Shown piece after piece: positions 32,187-41,675 of a stretch of 52,949 nucleotides of DNA. Under the pieces are notes generated by a model. The model searched no databases and was not told the origin of the DNA. It was given only the letters and a program-made list of their open reading frames with translations. A program made the translations under genes and the position numbers. Source of the stretch: JANQTF01 sp036835375. Its GTDB lineage: Bacteria > Bacteroidota > Bacteroidia > J057. The DNA is taken from contig DAITMB010000020.1 of NCBI GenBank assembly GCA_036835375.1, forward strand, positions 1 through 52,949. Reading direction: 5' to 3'. Numbering within the stretch: position 1 is the first letter of the stretch; each line of letters opens with the position of its first letter.

Positions 32187-34694
32187 TCACTGCTTGACGA
32201 TGCGTTGGGTGAGGGTACCTCGCTGGCTGCTGGCATGGAGGAGATAGACACCAGCCGGAAGCTCGCTTAAGTTCCATTCCAGCCGATCCGTTGCAGAGTT
32301 GACTTCCTGACTACGAAGTTCCGCACCCATTCCATTGAACAGGGAAAGGCGTAAATGAGCAGCCTGAGTCCAAGTTCCCAAATCGAGCTCGATGGTCAAC
32401 GCTCCAGTGGTGGGATTTGGATAGGCGATGACTGTCTCAGGTGCCAGGCCCGAATCGATTCCCACACTTGATCCCACAGCTTCCACATAGGTCGAATGTA
32501 CATCAAAGTCGGCCAGAACAAAGCTCGGTTGCGCGGCGTCGATGGTCACAGTCCAAAATTCCGATACCTTCCCAGCTATCTCCACATGGACCAAATAGGT
32601 ACCGTATGCAAGATTGGTGAATTCATATTCTCCATCTTCATCCGTAATCGTGTGCGCCAAGGGCTCTTGATCCGAGTTGAGCAATAGCACCGATACATTC
32701 GGAAGAGGATCTCCGTTTTTGTTGGCTCCCTGCGCTATCAATCCCCCAATGAATCCCGGTCCGCCAGGATTGACGCCCTGCACCAAAGAAATGAATTGAT
32801 TCCCAACTGACTGATTGGTCACCACCGTGGCTGTTGCCTGCGACCAAATGAGCACGTCACCCAAGTAGGTCGGAAGGTAGTTCGCATAGAGTGGAGACCC
32901 GGGTAGAAGGGTCGCTTTGAGGAGGTAGCTGCCAGGCTGCACGCTGGTAAAATGGAACCATCCACCAAAAGTCAACTGCGAATCAATCGCTGTCAGGGTG
33001 TTGCCCAGCGGATCATGCTCAATCAGATACACCAGGCTCTGCGTGCCAATGACGCTGTCGGTGACCACGACCCCTGAGACAGAAAAAGTATTGGGGAGAT
33101 TCAACGGATAAATGGTCTCGCAAAAGGTATTGGTGCATCCCAGTGAATCTTCGATGGTGAGGCAAACGAACCAGGGACCTGCGACGTTGAAGGTGAGCAG
33201 GGGATTTTGATCACTACTCACCACAGTAGTCGATATGGGTGTAGTTCCTACGGACCATTCCCAGCTCACGATCGGGCTGTTTGTGCTGCTGGAGGAGTCG
33301 GTAAATTGGTAGCCATTCGCGGTGAGTGAGTAGGAAAAAGCAGCCTCACAAACACCTACAGGAGGCACTTGCACCTGCACGGAATCACACCACTGCACCA
33401 AACACCCGCTTACTGTGTCGGCATAGGTCAAGCAAACCAGATAGGTACCTGGAGCAGAAAATTGATAGATCGCACTCGTATCTCCTTGAATAGCAACCCC
33501 TGAAACACTGAACGAATAAGTCCCAACACTCTGGGCGCTGTCCACGGTGAACAAGTACGTTCCAAAACCCAAATCTTGTGTACTGAAGCTCGCCACGCAA
33601 TTGGAAGGGGGGAAGCCTGGTATCACAATTGTCTGGCACACGGTATCGGCGCATCCTGGGCCTGAAATGGTATGGCAAACGACATAAGACCCCGCAGCAG
33701 AATACTGAATACTAGTGTTCATTCCGGAAGCGGACACCCCATTTCCAAAGTCCCAGCCATACTGATAGTTTCCAGCAGGGGTGGCCTGGCTCATGAACGA
33801 TACCAACCCGCTAGGAGAAATTTGGTATGTAAAATCAGCTTGGCACTGAGGAACGGCGAGTGGAAGTACTGTGACCCACTTACAAAAAGTGTTGAAGCAA
33901 TTGCCCATTGAATCCGCGACCGAAAGGCACACCAAATAGTTTCCCGGTGCGCTGTAGGTGTGAAGGCCCCACACGCCTCCCGCGCTGTTTCCATCGCCAA
34001 AATCCCAACTATAAATCGTATTGGGATTCAAAAACGTGGTATCGACAAAAAAGGACACCTGCAGGGTATTAGGAATCTGAGACGGGAAAATATCCACTGG
34101 ACAATTGGACCCTGGTCCGGGAAGTACTGGCGAACAATACGTGTCAGTGCAGGAAAAGGAAGTAACTTCCAGACAGGCAATGTAGGAGCCAGATCCGGGA
34201 TAACTATGTGTGACCTGCTGACCTGAGCCAGTAGTTCCATCACCAAATATCCACAAATATGTCGCATTAGGATCCGCTGCGACGGGTGCTGTGAAAGTCA
34301 CATCTGTTGAGTTGATGACTGGAAGCGCCGAAAAAGTCGCATCACATGATGATCCCTGACAAGTAACATCATGCGTGATCGTAGTGGTGGTAGGATTGAA
34401 CACGAGGCTATCGAAAAAAGTGTAACTCCCGCAGTTCACCGCTATCATGATCAAACCCTGGTTGACCCCTACCTGTACACTTGGAAAGATGTAGTATCCA
34501 TTAGCATTGGTAAAGGCGCTGTCTAACAATGAAATCCCTGAAGGACCGGGGTAAAAAATCGCCACACCGGTGCCTGAAAGTCCGCCGCCAGTACTGGCAT
34601 TCACATGACCCGAAATCGTGATGGGTGACTGGGCATGGCTCCAGAGCGGCAGGAGCAGCAGTGCCAAAAGGGGAAGAAATAATGCTTTTTTCAT
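32187..34694 (-). CDS. T9SS-sorted multi-PKD surface adhesin
   Basis: 835 residues from MKKALFLPLLALLLLPLWSHAQ (ATG at 34694; the frame is open to 34796 but lacks a signal there). A carboxypeptidase-regulatory-like domain (about 24-112) is followed by about five PKD-type domains (116-190, 197-278, 283-358, 365-442 degenerate, 448-530) with WIFGDG/WDFGDG/WDFGNG cores and a conserved Cys pair each. Then come two SpaA/CnaB-like domains (about 537-640 and 645-735) and a T9SS type A sorting domain (757-835, IAYPNPTTGALTIELDL...PAGVYLLHASSQRGTLTQRIV). Likely a long extracellular binding protein. It is upstream of the ECF sigma gene and on the same strand. Confidence 0.9.
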   Translation of the reverse strand: MKKALFLPLLALLLLPLWSHAQSPITISGHVNASTGGGLSGTGVAIFYPGPSGISLLDSAFTNANGYYIFPSVQVGVNQGLIMIAVNCGSYTFFDSLVFNPTTTTITHDVTCQGSSCDATFSALPVINSTDVTFTAPVAADPNATYLWIFGDGTTGSGQQVTHSYPGSGSYIACLEVTSFSCTDTYCSPVLPGPGSNCPVDIFPSQIPNTLQVSFFVDTTFLNPNTIYSWDFGDGNSAGGVWGLHTYSAPGNYLVCLSVADSMGNCFNTFCKWVTVLPLAVPQCQADFTYQISPSGLVSFMSQATPAGNYQYGWDFGNGVSASGMNTSIQYSAAGSYVVCHTISGPGCADTVCQTIVIPGFPPSNCVASFSTQDLGFGTYLFTVDSAQSVGTYSFSVSGVAIQGDTSAIYQFSAPGTYLVCLTYADTVSGCLVQWCDSVQVQVPPVGVCEAAFSYSLTANGYQFTDSSSSTNSPIVSWEWSVGTTPISTTVVSSDQNPLLTFNVAGPWFVCLTIEDSLGCTNTFCETIYPLNLPNTFSVSGVVVTDSVIGTQSLVYLIEHDPLGNTLTAIDSQLTFGGWFHFTSVQPGSYLLKATLLPGSPLYANYLPTYLGDVLIWSQATATVVTNQSVGNQFISLVQGVNPGGPGFIGGLIAQGANKNGDPLPNVSVLLLNSDQEPLAHTITDEDGEYEFTNLAYGTYLVHVEIAGKVSEFWTVTIDAAQPSFVLADFDVHSTYVEAVGSSVGIDSGLAPETVIAYPNPTTGALTIELDLGTWTQAAHLRLSLFNGMGAELRSQEVNSATDRLEWNLSELPAGVYLLHASSQRGTLTQRIVKQ

Positions 34695-34793
34695 CGTGAT
34701 GAGAATTGGAAGTGGAAGAAGGTTCCTTTTTCGCCATACACGCAGTTCGCCCCGCAAATGGTTGGGTTGATCCTCAAAAACTTCGCATTTGAG

Positions 34794-34801
34794 CAAATCT
34801 A
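34794..34801 (-). promoter_or_regulatory. Putative -7 box for the PKD adhesin gene
   Basis: On the minus strand TAGATTTG matches TAnnTTTG perfectly, about 100 bases before the adhesin start. No TTTG is seen at the -33 distance, as might be expected for an alternative-sigma promoter. Confidence 0.45.
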
Positions 34802-34860
34802 TAAAAATCGCCCGTAAATATTCTGATCTTTCGCAATTTACTATACGTAGATATTCCTGA

Positions 34861-35922
34861 ATGAGAATTGCCTTTGCTCTGCTATTTTTCTTCCCGGTTT
34901 CTCTTCTCGCCGACCGTTCTCTACCGATATCGGCCTGTCATACCTGCGAATATGGCCTGAGATGGAATCCCCAGGCGGATTCCGTTGAATTTAGCAGTCA
35001 TCCACAATGGGATCCTTGGCTTCCTGAAGATGTATTTGGCTGGCAAATCCTCAATCCCACTCAACTTGAGGAGATGTTTCTCTGCCCCACAGCCTTTGTG
35101 GAGAGCATCGACTTTCACAAACACCTCGTTTTGGCAGTCATCCGTCACGACTCAGTAAAGTGGCGTTTTTTTCCTCAAAAGGCAACTTTTTCAGGCAGCG
35201 ACGCCACGCTCCTCATCGAATATGAAGCCACTACCCAGACCCTGCGCCCATCTTCCCCAGTGATTTCCACGTCGATTTTCCTGATTGAAATCCCCGAGAA
35301 GATGCGCCAAATTGGCACCACGAACCTCCATTTTGCCATTCAAGAAAGCCAGCGAGGCCCCTGGAGAGCAGGCGAATCTCCCTATTCAGCGCCCCAAGCC
35401 GAATTCTGGTTTCCGGTCGCTTACACCCAGCGCGAGTTGGAGCACTCTTTTCGCTTACGACAATCTCTGCTTCAGGAATTGAGCGAGGAAGTAGCTGGTA
35501 CAGCGATTTGGATCCCGGATTATGCCCTGCTTCATGACTTATTTTTTCAACCTGGACAGGTCATCTCTCCCCTCCATTATCGGCTCATAGAAGACTCCGT
35601 GTCGTGGGCCCAAAGCTTCCGACCGATGTGGGGCCGGAGGATTCAGGAACAATGGGGCCCCACGACCAGCGATCTTGAAAAAACCTTTGCGCTTGCGATT
35701 CCCTCCTCCTCAGCTCATCTTGAGCTGGTGCTAGACCGCATGTACTGGACGTCGCAGGGCCTGCGCATCGACGTATCGAGCCGGGTGAAGGAAGAGGAGC
35801 GAGCCACACCTTCGATCTTCGTGATGATGTTGTCCAAGGGCAATTACGGTCGCATCAGCGTGTGGAAAGATGGTCGAGAACTCATGCGCGAACACGACAA
35901 TGGCTCTCAGTCACATCCTTGA
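34861..35922 (+). CDS. Exported protein of unknown function
   Basis: 353 residues with an N-terminal signal sequence (MRIAFALLFFFPVSLLADRS). I do not recognise the family. The mature protein has a short Cys pair (ISACHTCEYG) just after the signal, an N-terminal beta-rich region with IEIPEKMRQIGTTNLHF, and a charged helical middle (YTQRELEHSFRLRQSLLQELSEEV). The C-terminal third includes SSSAHLELVLDRMYWTSQGLRIDVSSRVKEEE. There are no repeats and no membrane helix. It is divergent from the PKD adhesin gene and might share its regulation, but that is inference. Its stop is 27 bases from the convergent tsaD stop. Confidence 0.7.
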   Translation: MRIAFALLFFFPVSLLADRSLPISACHTCEYGLRWNPQADSVEFSSHPQWDPWLPEDVFGWQILNPTQLEEMFLCPTAFVESIDFHKHLVLAVIRHDSVKWRFFPQKATFSGSDATLLIEYEATTQTLRPSSPVISTSIFLIEIPEKMRQIGTTNLHFAIQESQRGPWRAGESPYSAPQAEFWFPVAYTQRELEHSFRLRQSLLQELSEEVAGTAIWIPDYALLHDLFFQPGQVISPLHYRLIEDSVSWAQSFRPMWGRRIQEQWGPTTSDLEKTFALAIPSSSAHLELVLDRMYWTSQGLRIDVSSRVKEEERATPSIFVMMLSKGNYGRISVWKDGRELMREHDNGSQSHP

Positions 35923-35949
35923 GTGAGGTTTGCTTGAGGTTTGCGTGTT

Positions 35950-36954
35950 TCATTTATCGAAGCCTCGGATAAATGGCACGGCCTCCAAATCGCCAAGCTG
36001 GCCCGCGAGAAATCGATAGTGACCCGCGATGCCGATCATGGCTGCATTGTCGGTGCAGTAGGCAAATGGTGGAAGGTGAGTGAACAGCCCTTTTTCCGCA
36101 CCCATTTGTTCAAATCGCCTTCTCAGCTCCGAATTGGCAGACACGCCGCCTGCAATCGCCACGTGCTTCACGCCCGTGAATTGTGCCGCGTCAGCCAATT
36201 TCATCAGTAAAACATCCACGATCTTGGCTTGATATGCCGCGCAGACATCGGCCAAATGCTGATCTAGGAAGGAGGGATTTTCGCGTATCCCTGCGCGTAC
36301 CAAGTAGAGCAACGAAGTTTTCAATCCGCTGAAAGAAAAGGAAAATCGATCGACCGAAGGCGTAGAAAACGTGAAAGCTGCCGAATTGCCTTGTTGCGCG
36401 AGGCGATCGACTTCGGGTCCACCGGGATATGGCAGCCCAAGGAGCTTGGCCGCTTTGTCGAAGGCTTCCCCCGCCGCATCGTCGATGGACTCGCCGAGGA
36501 GCTCCATGTCGAGGTGGTCTTTGACCAACACCAGCTGTGTGTGTCCTCCGCTCACGGTGAGGCAGAGCAGCGGAAATTCAGGAGGATGAGGAGAAAGGAA
36601 ATTTGCCAGCACGTGGGCCTGCATGTGATTCACTTCAATCAGCGGAATGTCCAAGGCCAATGCCATGCCTTTGGCGAAGGAAGTCCCCACCAGCAAGGCC
36701 CCCAGCAAGCCCGGACCACGGGTGTAGGCGATCGCGTCGATGTCATGGACGCTGAGACTGGCCTGATCAAGCGCCTCTTTCACCACGCGAACAATGTGCT
36801 GCTGATGCAGCCGCGAAGCCAATTCCGGCACGACCCCACCATATTCGCGATGGGCAAGTTGTGAACTAATGATGTTGCTGGCTACTTGCCCCTCCACCAA
36901 CACTGCCGCGGAAGTTTCATCACAGGAAGATTCGATGGCAAGTAGCGTGGGCAT
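35950..36954 (-). CDS. tsaD: tRNA N6-threonylcarbamoyladenosine transferase TsaD
   Basis: Catalyses the last step of t6A37 formation on ANN-decoding tRNAs, transferring the threonylcarbamoyl group with the TsaB/TsaE partners. 334 residues, normal length. Signatures: LAIESSCDETSAAV (5-18), metal-binding His110 and His114 in NHMQAH, SGGHTQLVLV, DDAAGEAFDKAAKLLGLPYPGGP, and the VAIAGGVSANSELRRR and YCTDNAAMIG motifs with the metal-binding Asp. Cytoplasmic. It is divergent from tamB across about 160 bases. Confidence 0.97.
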   Translation of the reverse strand: MPTLLAIESSCDETSAAVLVEGQVASNIISSQLAHREYGGVVPELASRLHQQHIVRVVKEALDQASLSVHDIDAIAYTRGPGLLGALLVGTSFAKGMALALDIPLIEVNHMQAHVLANFLSPHPPEFPLLCLTVSGGHTQLVLVKDHLDMELLGESIDDAAGEAFDKAAKLLGLPYPGGPEVDRLAQQGNSAAFTFSTPSVDRFSFSFSGLKTSLLYLVRAGIRENPSFLDQHLADVCAAYQAKIVDVLLMKLADAAQFTGVKHVAIAGGVSANSELRRRFEQMGAEKGLFTHLPPFAYCTDNAAMIGIAGHYRFLAGQLGDLEAVPFIRGFDK

Positions 36955-37005
36955 AGCGCGGAGCGTCTAAATCGAAGTGTAAATGATTCAACATGATTTT
37001 CCCTT

Positions 37006-37013
37006 CAAAAATA
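37006..37013 (-). promoter_or_regulatory. Putative tsaD -7 box
   Basis: On the minus strand TATTTTTG fits TAnnTTTG perfectly. It would start transcription about 45 bases before the tsaD ATG. The nearest upstream TTTG is only 12 bases away, so the -33 element is not standard. Confidence 0.4.
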
Positions 37014-37116
37014 CAGAAAACCCCACAAATGAGCCGCATTCAATAAGGAATTCGGCCTGCCGTTTGCAATTTGCGTACATGCCCGAGTCACCCGCTTCCC
37101 AACCGTATCAACTTCT

Positions 37117-40100
37117 TTGAGAGCACCGAAAAAATACCTTTTCCGAAAACTCTTCCTTGCATTGCTGGGCGGTGTGGTATTGCTGGGTGTCCTGGCGGTG
37201 TGGCTGGTTCGCTATCCTCGTGTCCAGACCTGGCTGGTGCTCCAGAGCCAAGCAATGATCGGAAATGCCCTGGATGCAGAAATTGAGATCGGCCGAGTGG
37301 ACCTGGCCCTGCCCATCAGTGCTGAATTGAGAGGTGTAAAAATTTCCACCTTAGAAGGGGCGTTGATTGGTGAAGTCAATAGCCTCAAAATCAGCTTGCT
37401 AAACTTTGGGCTTTGGAAATATTTACTCAATGACCAGCCTTCTCACACCCTTCACATAGAAGCGGTGAGCATCGACGGACTACGACTCCCGGTGTATCGA
37501 AACAGCCAGGGGAATCTCAATCTCACCGAATGGCTCGGACCTTCTAATCCCAATTCTAAGCCCCTCAAGCGACCAATTCACCTGGACATCGATGATCTGC
37601 GGATATCGAACAGCTTTGTGAGCTACGTAGATTCGCTGCGACTTCCGCCAGACAGCCTCCGTGGCGAGATGCTCCATGCCACGGAAATGTATTTCGACTC
37701 CATTTCAGTGGTTACGTCCTTCTCACTTGGCCCAGGCAGGCGCTTCGTAGGAGACATTACTCATCTTTCAGTGATAGAATCTCTCAGTGGCCTAGCCCTC
37801 GAAGACCTATCCATGAAGGTGGTCGCAGACACGACACACGAGCGCGACCCCCGAGGTTGGCGCGAGGTGGTGCCTTTTGTGGACCTGCGGGGTCTGACAT
37901 TTCGGGAAGGGCTCACGTTTTTGCAGGTGGACTTTCACTTCCCGCACACAGAGTTGATGGAAGTGTTGGAAGGCGACCTGCTTCATCGCTACCTGGAGGC
38001 CGACTGGACAAATTCGCAGTTGCACAGCAGCACCATCGAGAAATTCCTTGTTACGAGCTTGCCCTTCGAAGGCATGATCTCCTTTGATGGAACAACCCAA
38101 GGTACATTGGATGACCTCTACAGCCCGGGAATCACCTTTCGGATCGGGCAAAAAACCTCGCTCCAAACGCGGTTTCGGATCAATAACCTCCTGGATTATG
38201 ACCGCACCGACCTTGATCTCATCATTGAAGAGAGCCAGGTCGGCATGTCGGATTTGCGTGCATTTTTGCGAGACGGCGGCCTGCCGCCAACGCTGGACTC
38301 CGTGGTACTGCGTTCGCTGCGGGGCTCTTTTCAGGGACATTATAAAGATTTCCAAGTGGCGTTTCGTACCAAGTCATCTGCTGGGACCCTGGCTGGAGAC
38401 ATTCACTTGACGCTACCGCCGCGGGCACAAGAATTCACCTACCAGGGGTTGTTGCAGGCCGAAGGGCTCAACCCCAATGCGCTAGGATTTCGGCAGGTTC
38501 TGGACAGCCGGCAACTCAATCTCAGCGCCAAGCTGGACGGGCATGGCTTAGATATCCGCACCCTAACAACGGACCTGGACCTGGAAATGTGGAATTCCGA
38601 TTTGTGGGGAAGAGAGGTCGATTCCCTCCACGCGGTGGTCGACATTGTCAATCAGCGCATCGTGGGCACTGCATCAGGTTTGGACAAAGGGGCGGAGGTC
38701 GATCTGACCGTGGACTTAGATTATGGAAAATCCCCCGCAGCTTATGTCGTTCAGGGGCGGGTGTTCAATCTTGATTTGCAACGATATGGGCTGTGGGATG
38801 AGTCTATCAGGCTTTCTACCCGGCTCTCAGCTGATTTTGAAGGAGACTCGCTGGAGCAAATAGCTGGAAAGGTAGTCTTGGGGGAATTTTCTCTGATCAG
38901 ACCAGACCTTGATCCTTTCAATCTATACCGCGCAGCCCTAGATGTGTCGCGCAACAGGGAGGGAGAAAAAGTTTTTGAACTCGCGAGTCCTTTGGCAAAT
39001 GCCAACCTGCGAGGAAATTTTTCCTTGAAACAGGTCGGAAATCTTGTGACGATGCTGGCAGCGGAGAGCCAGTTGTATTTTTCAAATAATGACAGCCTTA
39101 TCAACGATTACTACGCACAAAAAACCGTAGACACGCTTGCCATGGTGGAAGGCAGTCTGTTGGTGATCTCGCAGCCAGAATTGAATCCCCTGCTTGAATT
39201 CATGGAGATTCCTCTGGTCTTAGCCGACTCTGCGCAGATGAGCGTTGAATTTTTCTTTGGCATGTACGAAAATGTCAAGCTACTTTTCGCGAGCAAATGG
39301 GTAACGTATGGAGACATTCGGGCGGATCAAGTAAGCTCTGAAATTGAGGTGTACAAGGCCGCTTCCGACAACCAAATGGGGCTTCTCGCTGGGCTTTCCA
39401 TTGATCGACTCAACCTGGCAGAAGATCGATACTTGGAAAGAATTTCTTTCGAAGTCGATGGCATCGACGACCGATTCAACAGCACCCTGCGGGTCCGCCA
39501 AGAGGAACAAAACAGCCTACTCACGGTCTTGGGCACCACTTATTTTTTGCCCAATGGAAGCATTCGCACAGAATTTGACTCCGACAGGTCCCTCCTCGTT
39601 TTCAACAGCGACTCCTTGATCTTGATGCCTGACAATGCCATCATTTTGAACAAGGGCGTCATCGATATCAGAAATTTGCTACTCCAATCAGAAGCGACCT
39701 ACTTCCGGCTTGATGGGCTCATTTCTCAAAACCCTCAAGATGCCCTTACCTTATCTGTCGGGCAGTTTCCCTTGTCGTTGCTGAGTGATTTTACCACGAT
39801 CAGCTATGCGCCCGAAGGCATGTTCAATCTGGAGGTAAAAATGCAGCAGTTTTACAATGACCCTTGTATCTCAATGGTCAGCCGCATTGATCAATTTGAG
39901 CTAGACGAATTCCCCTACGGAGACATTTTTACCCAAGCACACTGGCAATCCTCATCCAATCAGCTACAACTCGACGCTTCGCTTTGGGATGGACAAGACA
40001 CGACTCTGCACTTACTGGGCTATTATGATCTCGCTGATAGTGTGGCTCCCATTCACCTCAATTTGACCACAGAAAATAGTTTTCCTTTTGATTACCTCTA

Positions 40101-41643
40101 CCCTTTCGTGAAGGCACAACTCTATGAACTACAAGGAAAAGTAGATTTGGACCAATTTTCCATCACTGGATCGGCCTCCAAGCCAGTCATTCGCGGCACT
40201 GGTCACTTCACCGACGCGGGATTTGGCATCGAATATTTCAAGACCAAATATGTTTTCGACGGTAGCATTACCTTCGACAATGATCGCATTCAGTTTCCGC
40301 GAATTCGTCTCTACGATCAGCACAGAAATTACGCACAACTCTACGGCTTTATTTATCATCAGGGATTCTCCGACTTTCGCTTTGACTTACAGCTGGAGGA
40401 AGTGCGGAATTTTCTCTTGATGAACACCAAAAAAGGGGACAATGAGCTTTTTTACGGACGCCTCGTGCTCAAAGACGGCTTGGGAAGCGTCACGGGTGAC
40501 CTCGAAAAACTCAAGCTGGATGTGTTCGCAACTTCCGGGAGAGGATCGTTTCTGAAAATTCCGCTGGAGGACGAAAGTATTGAAGGAAGGCCAGATTTTA
40601 TTCATTTTTCGGGAGAATCTCGCGAAGAAACCGCTTACTCCACCGGATTGCAGGACTTTGAAATCAATCTCAACATGGCCCTTACGCCAGATCTTGAGGT
40701 CGATCTCATCTTCGACGAGCGTGTGGGCGACATCATTCGCGGCAAAGGCGTGGGCAATCTCAGCATGTTCATCAATGAGGCGGGGGAGTTCACGATGTTT
40801 GGTGACTACGAAATCACCGAAGGGAATTATCTCTTCACAGCGCAGAATATTCTCAACAAAAAATTTCTTGTCAAGCCCGGAGGGAACATTGTCTGGAGTG
40901 GCGATCCTTATGACGCCCAAGTGAATCTCGAGGCATATTATCCCCTCTCCGCCGATATTTCGCAGCTTTTGCAAGAAGAACAAAGTATTCGCACGCCTGT
41001 CAATGTGAACATGGGCATGTCTGGCTCTCTGATGTCTCCCGCCTTGGCACTCTCTATTGAGCTGCCCAATCTCACCGAAGGCGATGCGTCGCAGATTGCC
41101 AGCTACCTCAAATCCATTCAGTATGATGAGCAAGAGCTGAACAAGCAGGTATTTTCGCTGATGGTCTTCAACCGATTTGCACCAGTGGGCGGCTTCTTCG
41201 GAGCCGATGCGGCCAGCACGGGTGTCACCACTAGCGTGTCGGAGATGATTTCTAACCAGCTCAACTACTGGCTGGGTCAAGCCGTAGGTGACAACCTCAA
41301 TGTGGGCGTTGGAACGAATAACTTTCAGGATGTGAACCTGTTGCTCTCCGCTTCGCTGTTCAATGACCGGGTCGTCATTGAGCGCGATGGCACCTTGATC
41401 GACGACCGAGCTCACCTCACCATCGGCAATGTGAGTGTGCAAATCAAGCTTCTGCCACCACCGGGACAACCCCGCGTCACCGCCTCGCGGCCCAGTGAAC
41501 TGGTCTTGGAGGTATTTACACGGGAATCTCTCGACGCCCAAGCCAATAGCAACACCAATCAGACTGGATTGGGAATTTTCTATAAAAAGGACTTTGACCG
41601 CGTGGGAGAACTTTTTCAGCGAAAGCGGAAAAAGTCCCGATAG
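37117..41643 (+). CDS. tamB: TamB-like translocation/assembly protein (AsmA-like, DUF490)
   Basis: 1508 residues, starting at a TTG (37117) as MRAPKKYLFRKLFLALLGGVVLLGVLAVWLVRY, with one N-terminal membrane anchor at about 8-31; no ATG fits in frame nearby. The rest is a long beta-rich bridge of AsmA/TamB type (for example AELRGVKISTLEGALIGEVNSLKISLLNFGLWKY), ending in the DUF490/TamB C-terminal domain (about 1050-1508), with GNYLFTAQNILNKKFLVKPGGNIVWSGDPYDAQVNLEAYYPL and a terminal YKKDFDRVGELFQRKRKK. TamB proteins span the periplasm and move lipid and/or outer-membrane proteins. It is divergent from tsaD. Confidence 0.93.
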   Translation: MRAPKKYLFRKLFLALLGGVVLLGVLAVWLVRYPRVQTWLVLQSQAMIGNALDAEIEIGRVDLALPISAELRGVKISTLEGALIGEVNSLKISLLNFGLWKYLLNDQPSHTLHIEAVSIDGLRLPVYRNSQGNLNLTEWLGPSNPNSKPLKRPIHLDIDDLRISNSFVSYVDSLRLPPDSLRGEMLHATEMYFDSISVVTSFSLGPGRRFVGDITHLSVIESLSGLALEDLSMKVVADTTHERDPRGWREVVPFVDLRGLTFREGLTFLQVDFHFPHTELMEVLEGDLLHRYLEADWTNSQLHSSTIEKFLVTSLPFEGMISFDGTTQGTLDDLYSPGITFRIGQKTSLQTRFRINNLLDYDRTDLDLIIEESQVGMSDLRAFLRDGGLPPTLDSVVLRSLRGSFQGHYKDFQVAFRTKSSAGTLAGDIHLTLPPRAQEFTYQGLLQAEGLNPNALGFRQVLDSRQLNLSAKLDGHGLDIRTLTTDLDLEMWNSDLWGREVDSLHAVVDIVNQRIVGTASGLDKGAEVDLTVDLDYGKSPAAYVVQGRVFNLDLQRYGLWDESIRLSTRLSADFEGDSLEQIAGKVVLGEFSLIRPDLDPFNLYRAALDVSRNREGEKVFELASPLANANLRGNFSLKQVGNLVTMLAAESQLYFSNNDSLINDYYAQKTVDTLAMVEGSLLVISQPELNPLLEFMEIPLVLADSAQMSVEFFFGMYENVKLLFASKWVTYGDIRADQVSSEIEVYKAASDNQMGLLAGLSIDRLNLAEDRYLERISFEVDGIDDRFNSTLRVRQEEQNSLLTVLGTTYFLPNGSIRTEFDSDRSLLVFNSDSLILMPDNAIILNKGVIDIRNLLLQSEATYFRLDGLISQNPQDALTLSVGQFPLSLLSDFTTISYAPEGMFNLEVKMQQFYNDPCISMVSRIDQFELDEFPYGDIFTQAHWQSSSNQLQLDASLWDGQDTTLHLLGYYDLADSVAPIHLNLTTENSFPFDYLYPFVKAQLYELQGKVDLDQFSITGSASKPVIRGTGHFTDAGFGIEYFKTKYVFDGSITFDNDRIQFPRIRLYDQHRNYAQLYGFIYHQGFSDFRFDLQLEEVRNFLLMNTKKGDNELFYGRLVLKDGLGSVTGDLEKLKLDVFATSGRGSFLKIPLEDESIEGRPDFIHFSGESREETAYSTGLQDFEINLNMALTPDLEVDLIFDERVGDIIRGKGVGNLSMFINEAGEFTMFGDYEITEGNYLFTAQNILNKKFLVKPGGNIVWSGDPYDAQVNLEAYYPLSADISQLLQEEQSIRTPVNVNMGMSGSLMSPALALSIELPNLTEGDASQIASYLKSIQYDEQELNKQVFSLMVFNRFAPVGGFFGADAASTGVTTSVSEMISNQLNYWLGQAVGDNLNVGVGTNNFQDVNLLLSASLFNDRVVIERDGTLIDDRAHLTIGNVSVQIKLLPPPGQPRVTASRPSELVLEVFTRESLDAQANSNTNQTGLGIFYKKDFDRVGELFQRKRKKSR

Positions 41644-41675
41644 CATAAGTCCGGAAGCTCAAAACTCTCTTGATC

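Noticed and set aside
40387..41646. 419-codon minus-strand ORF antisense to the tamB 3' half
   Set aside because: The plus strand encodes the conserved TamB C-terminal domain; the antisense product has no family features.
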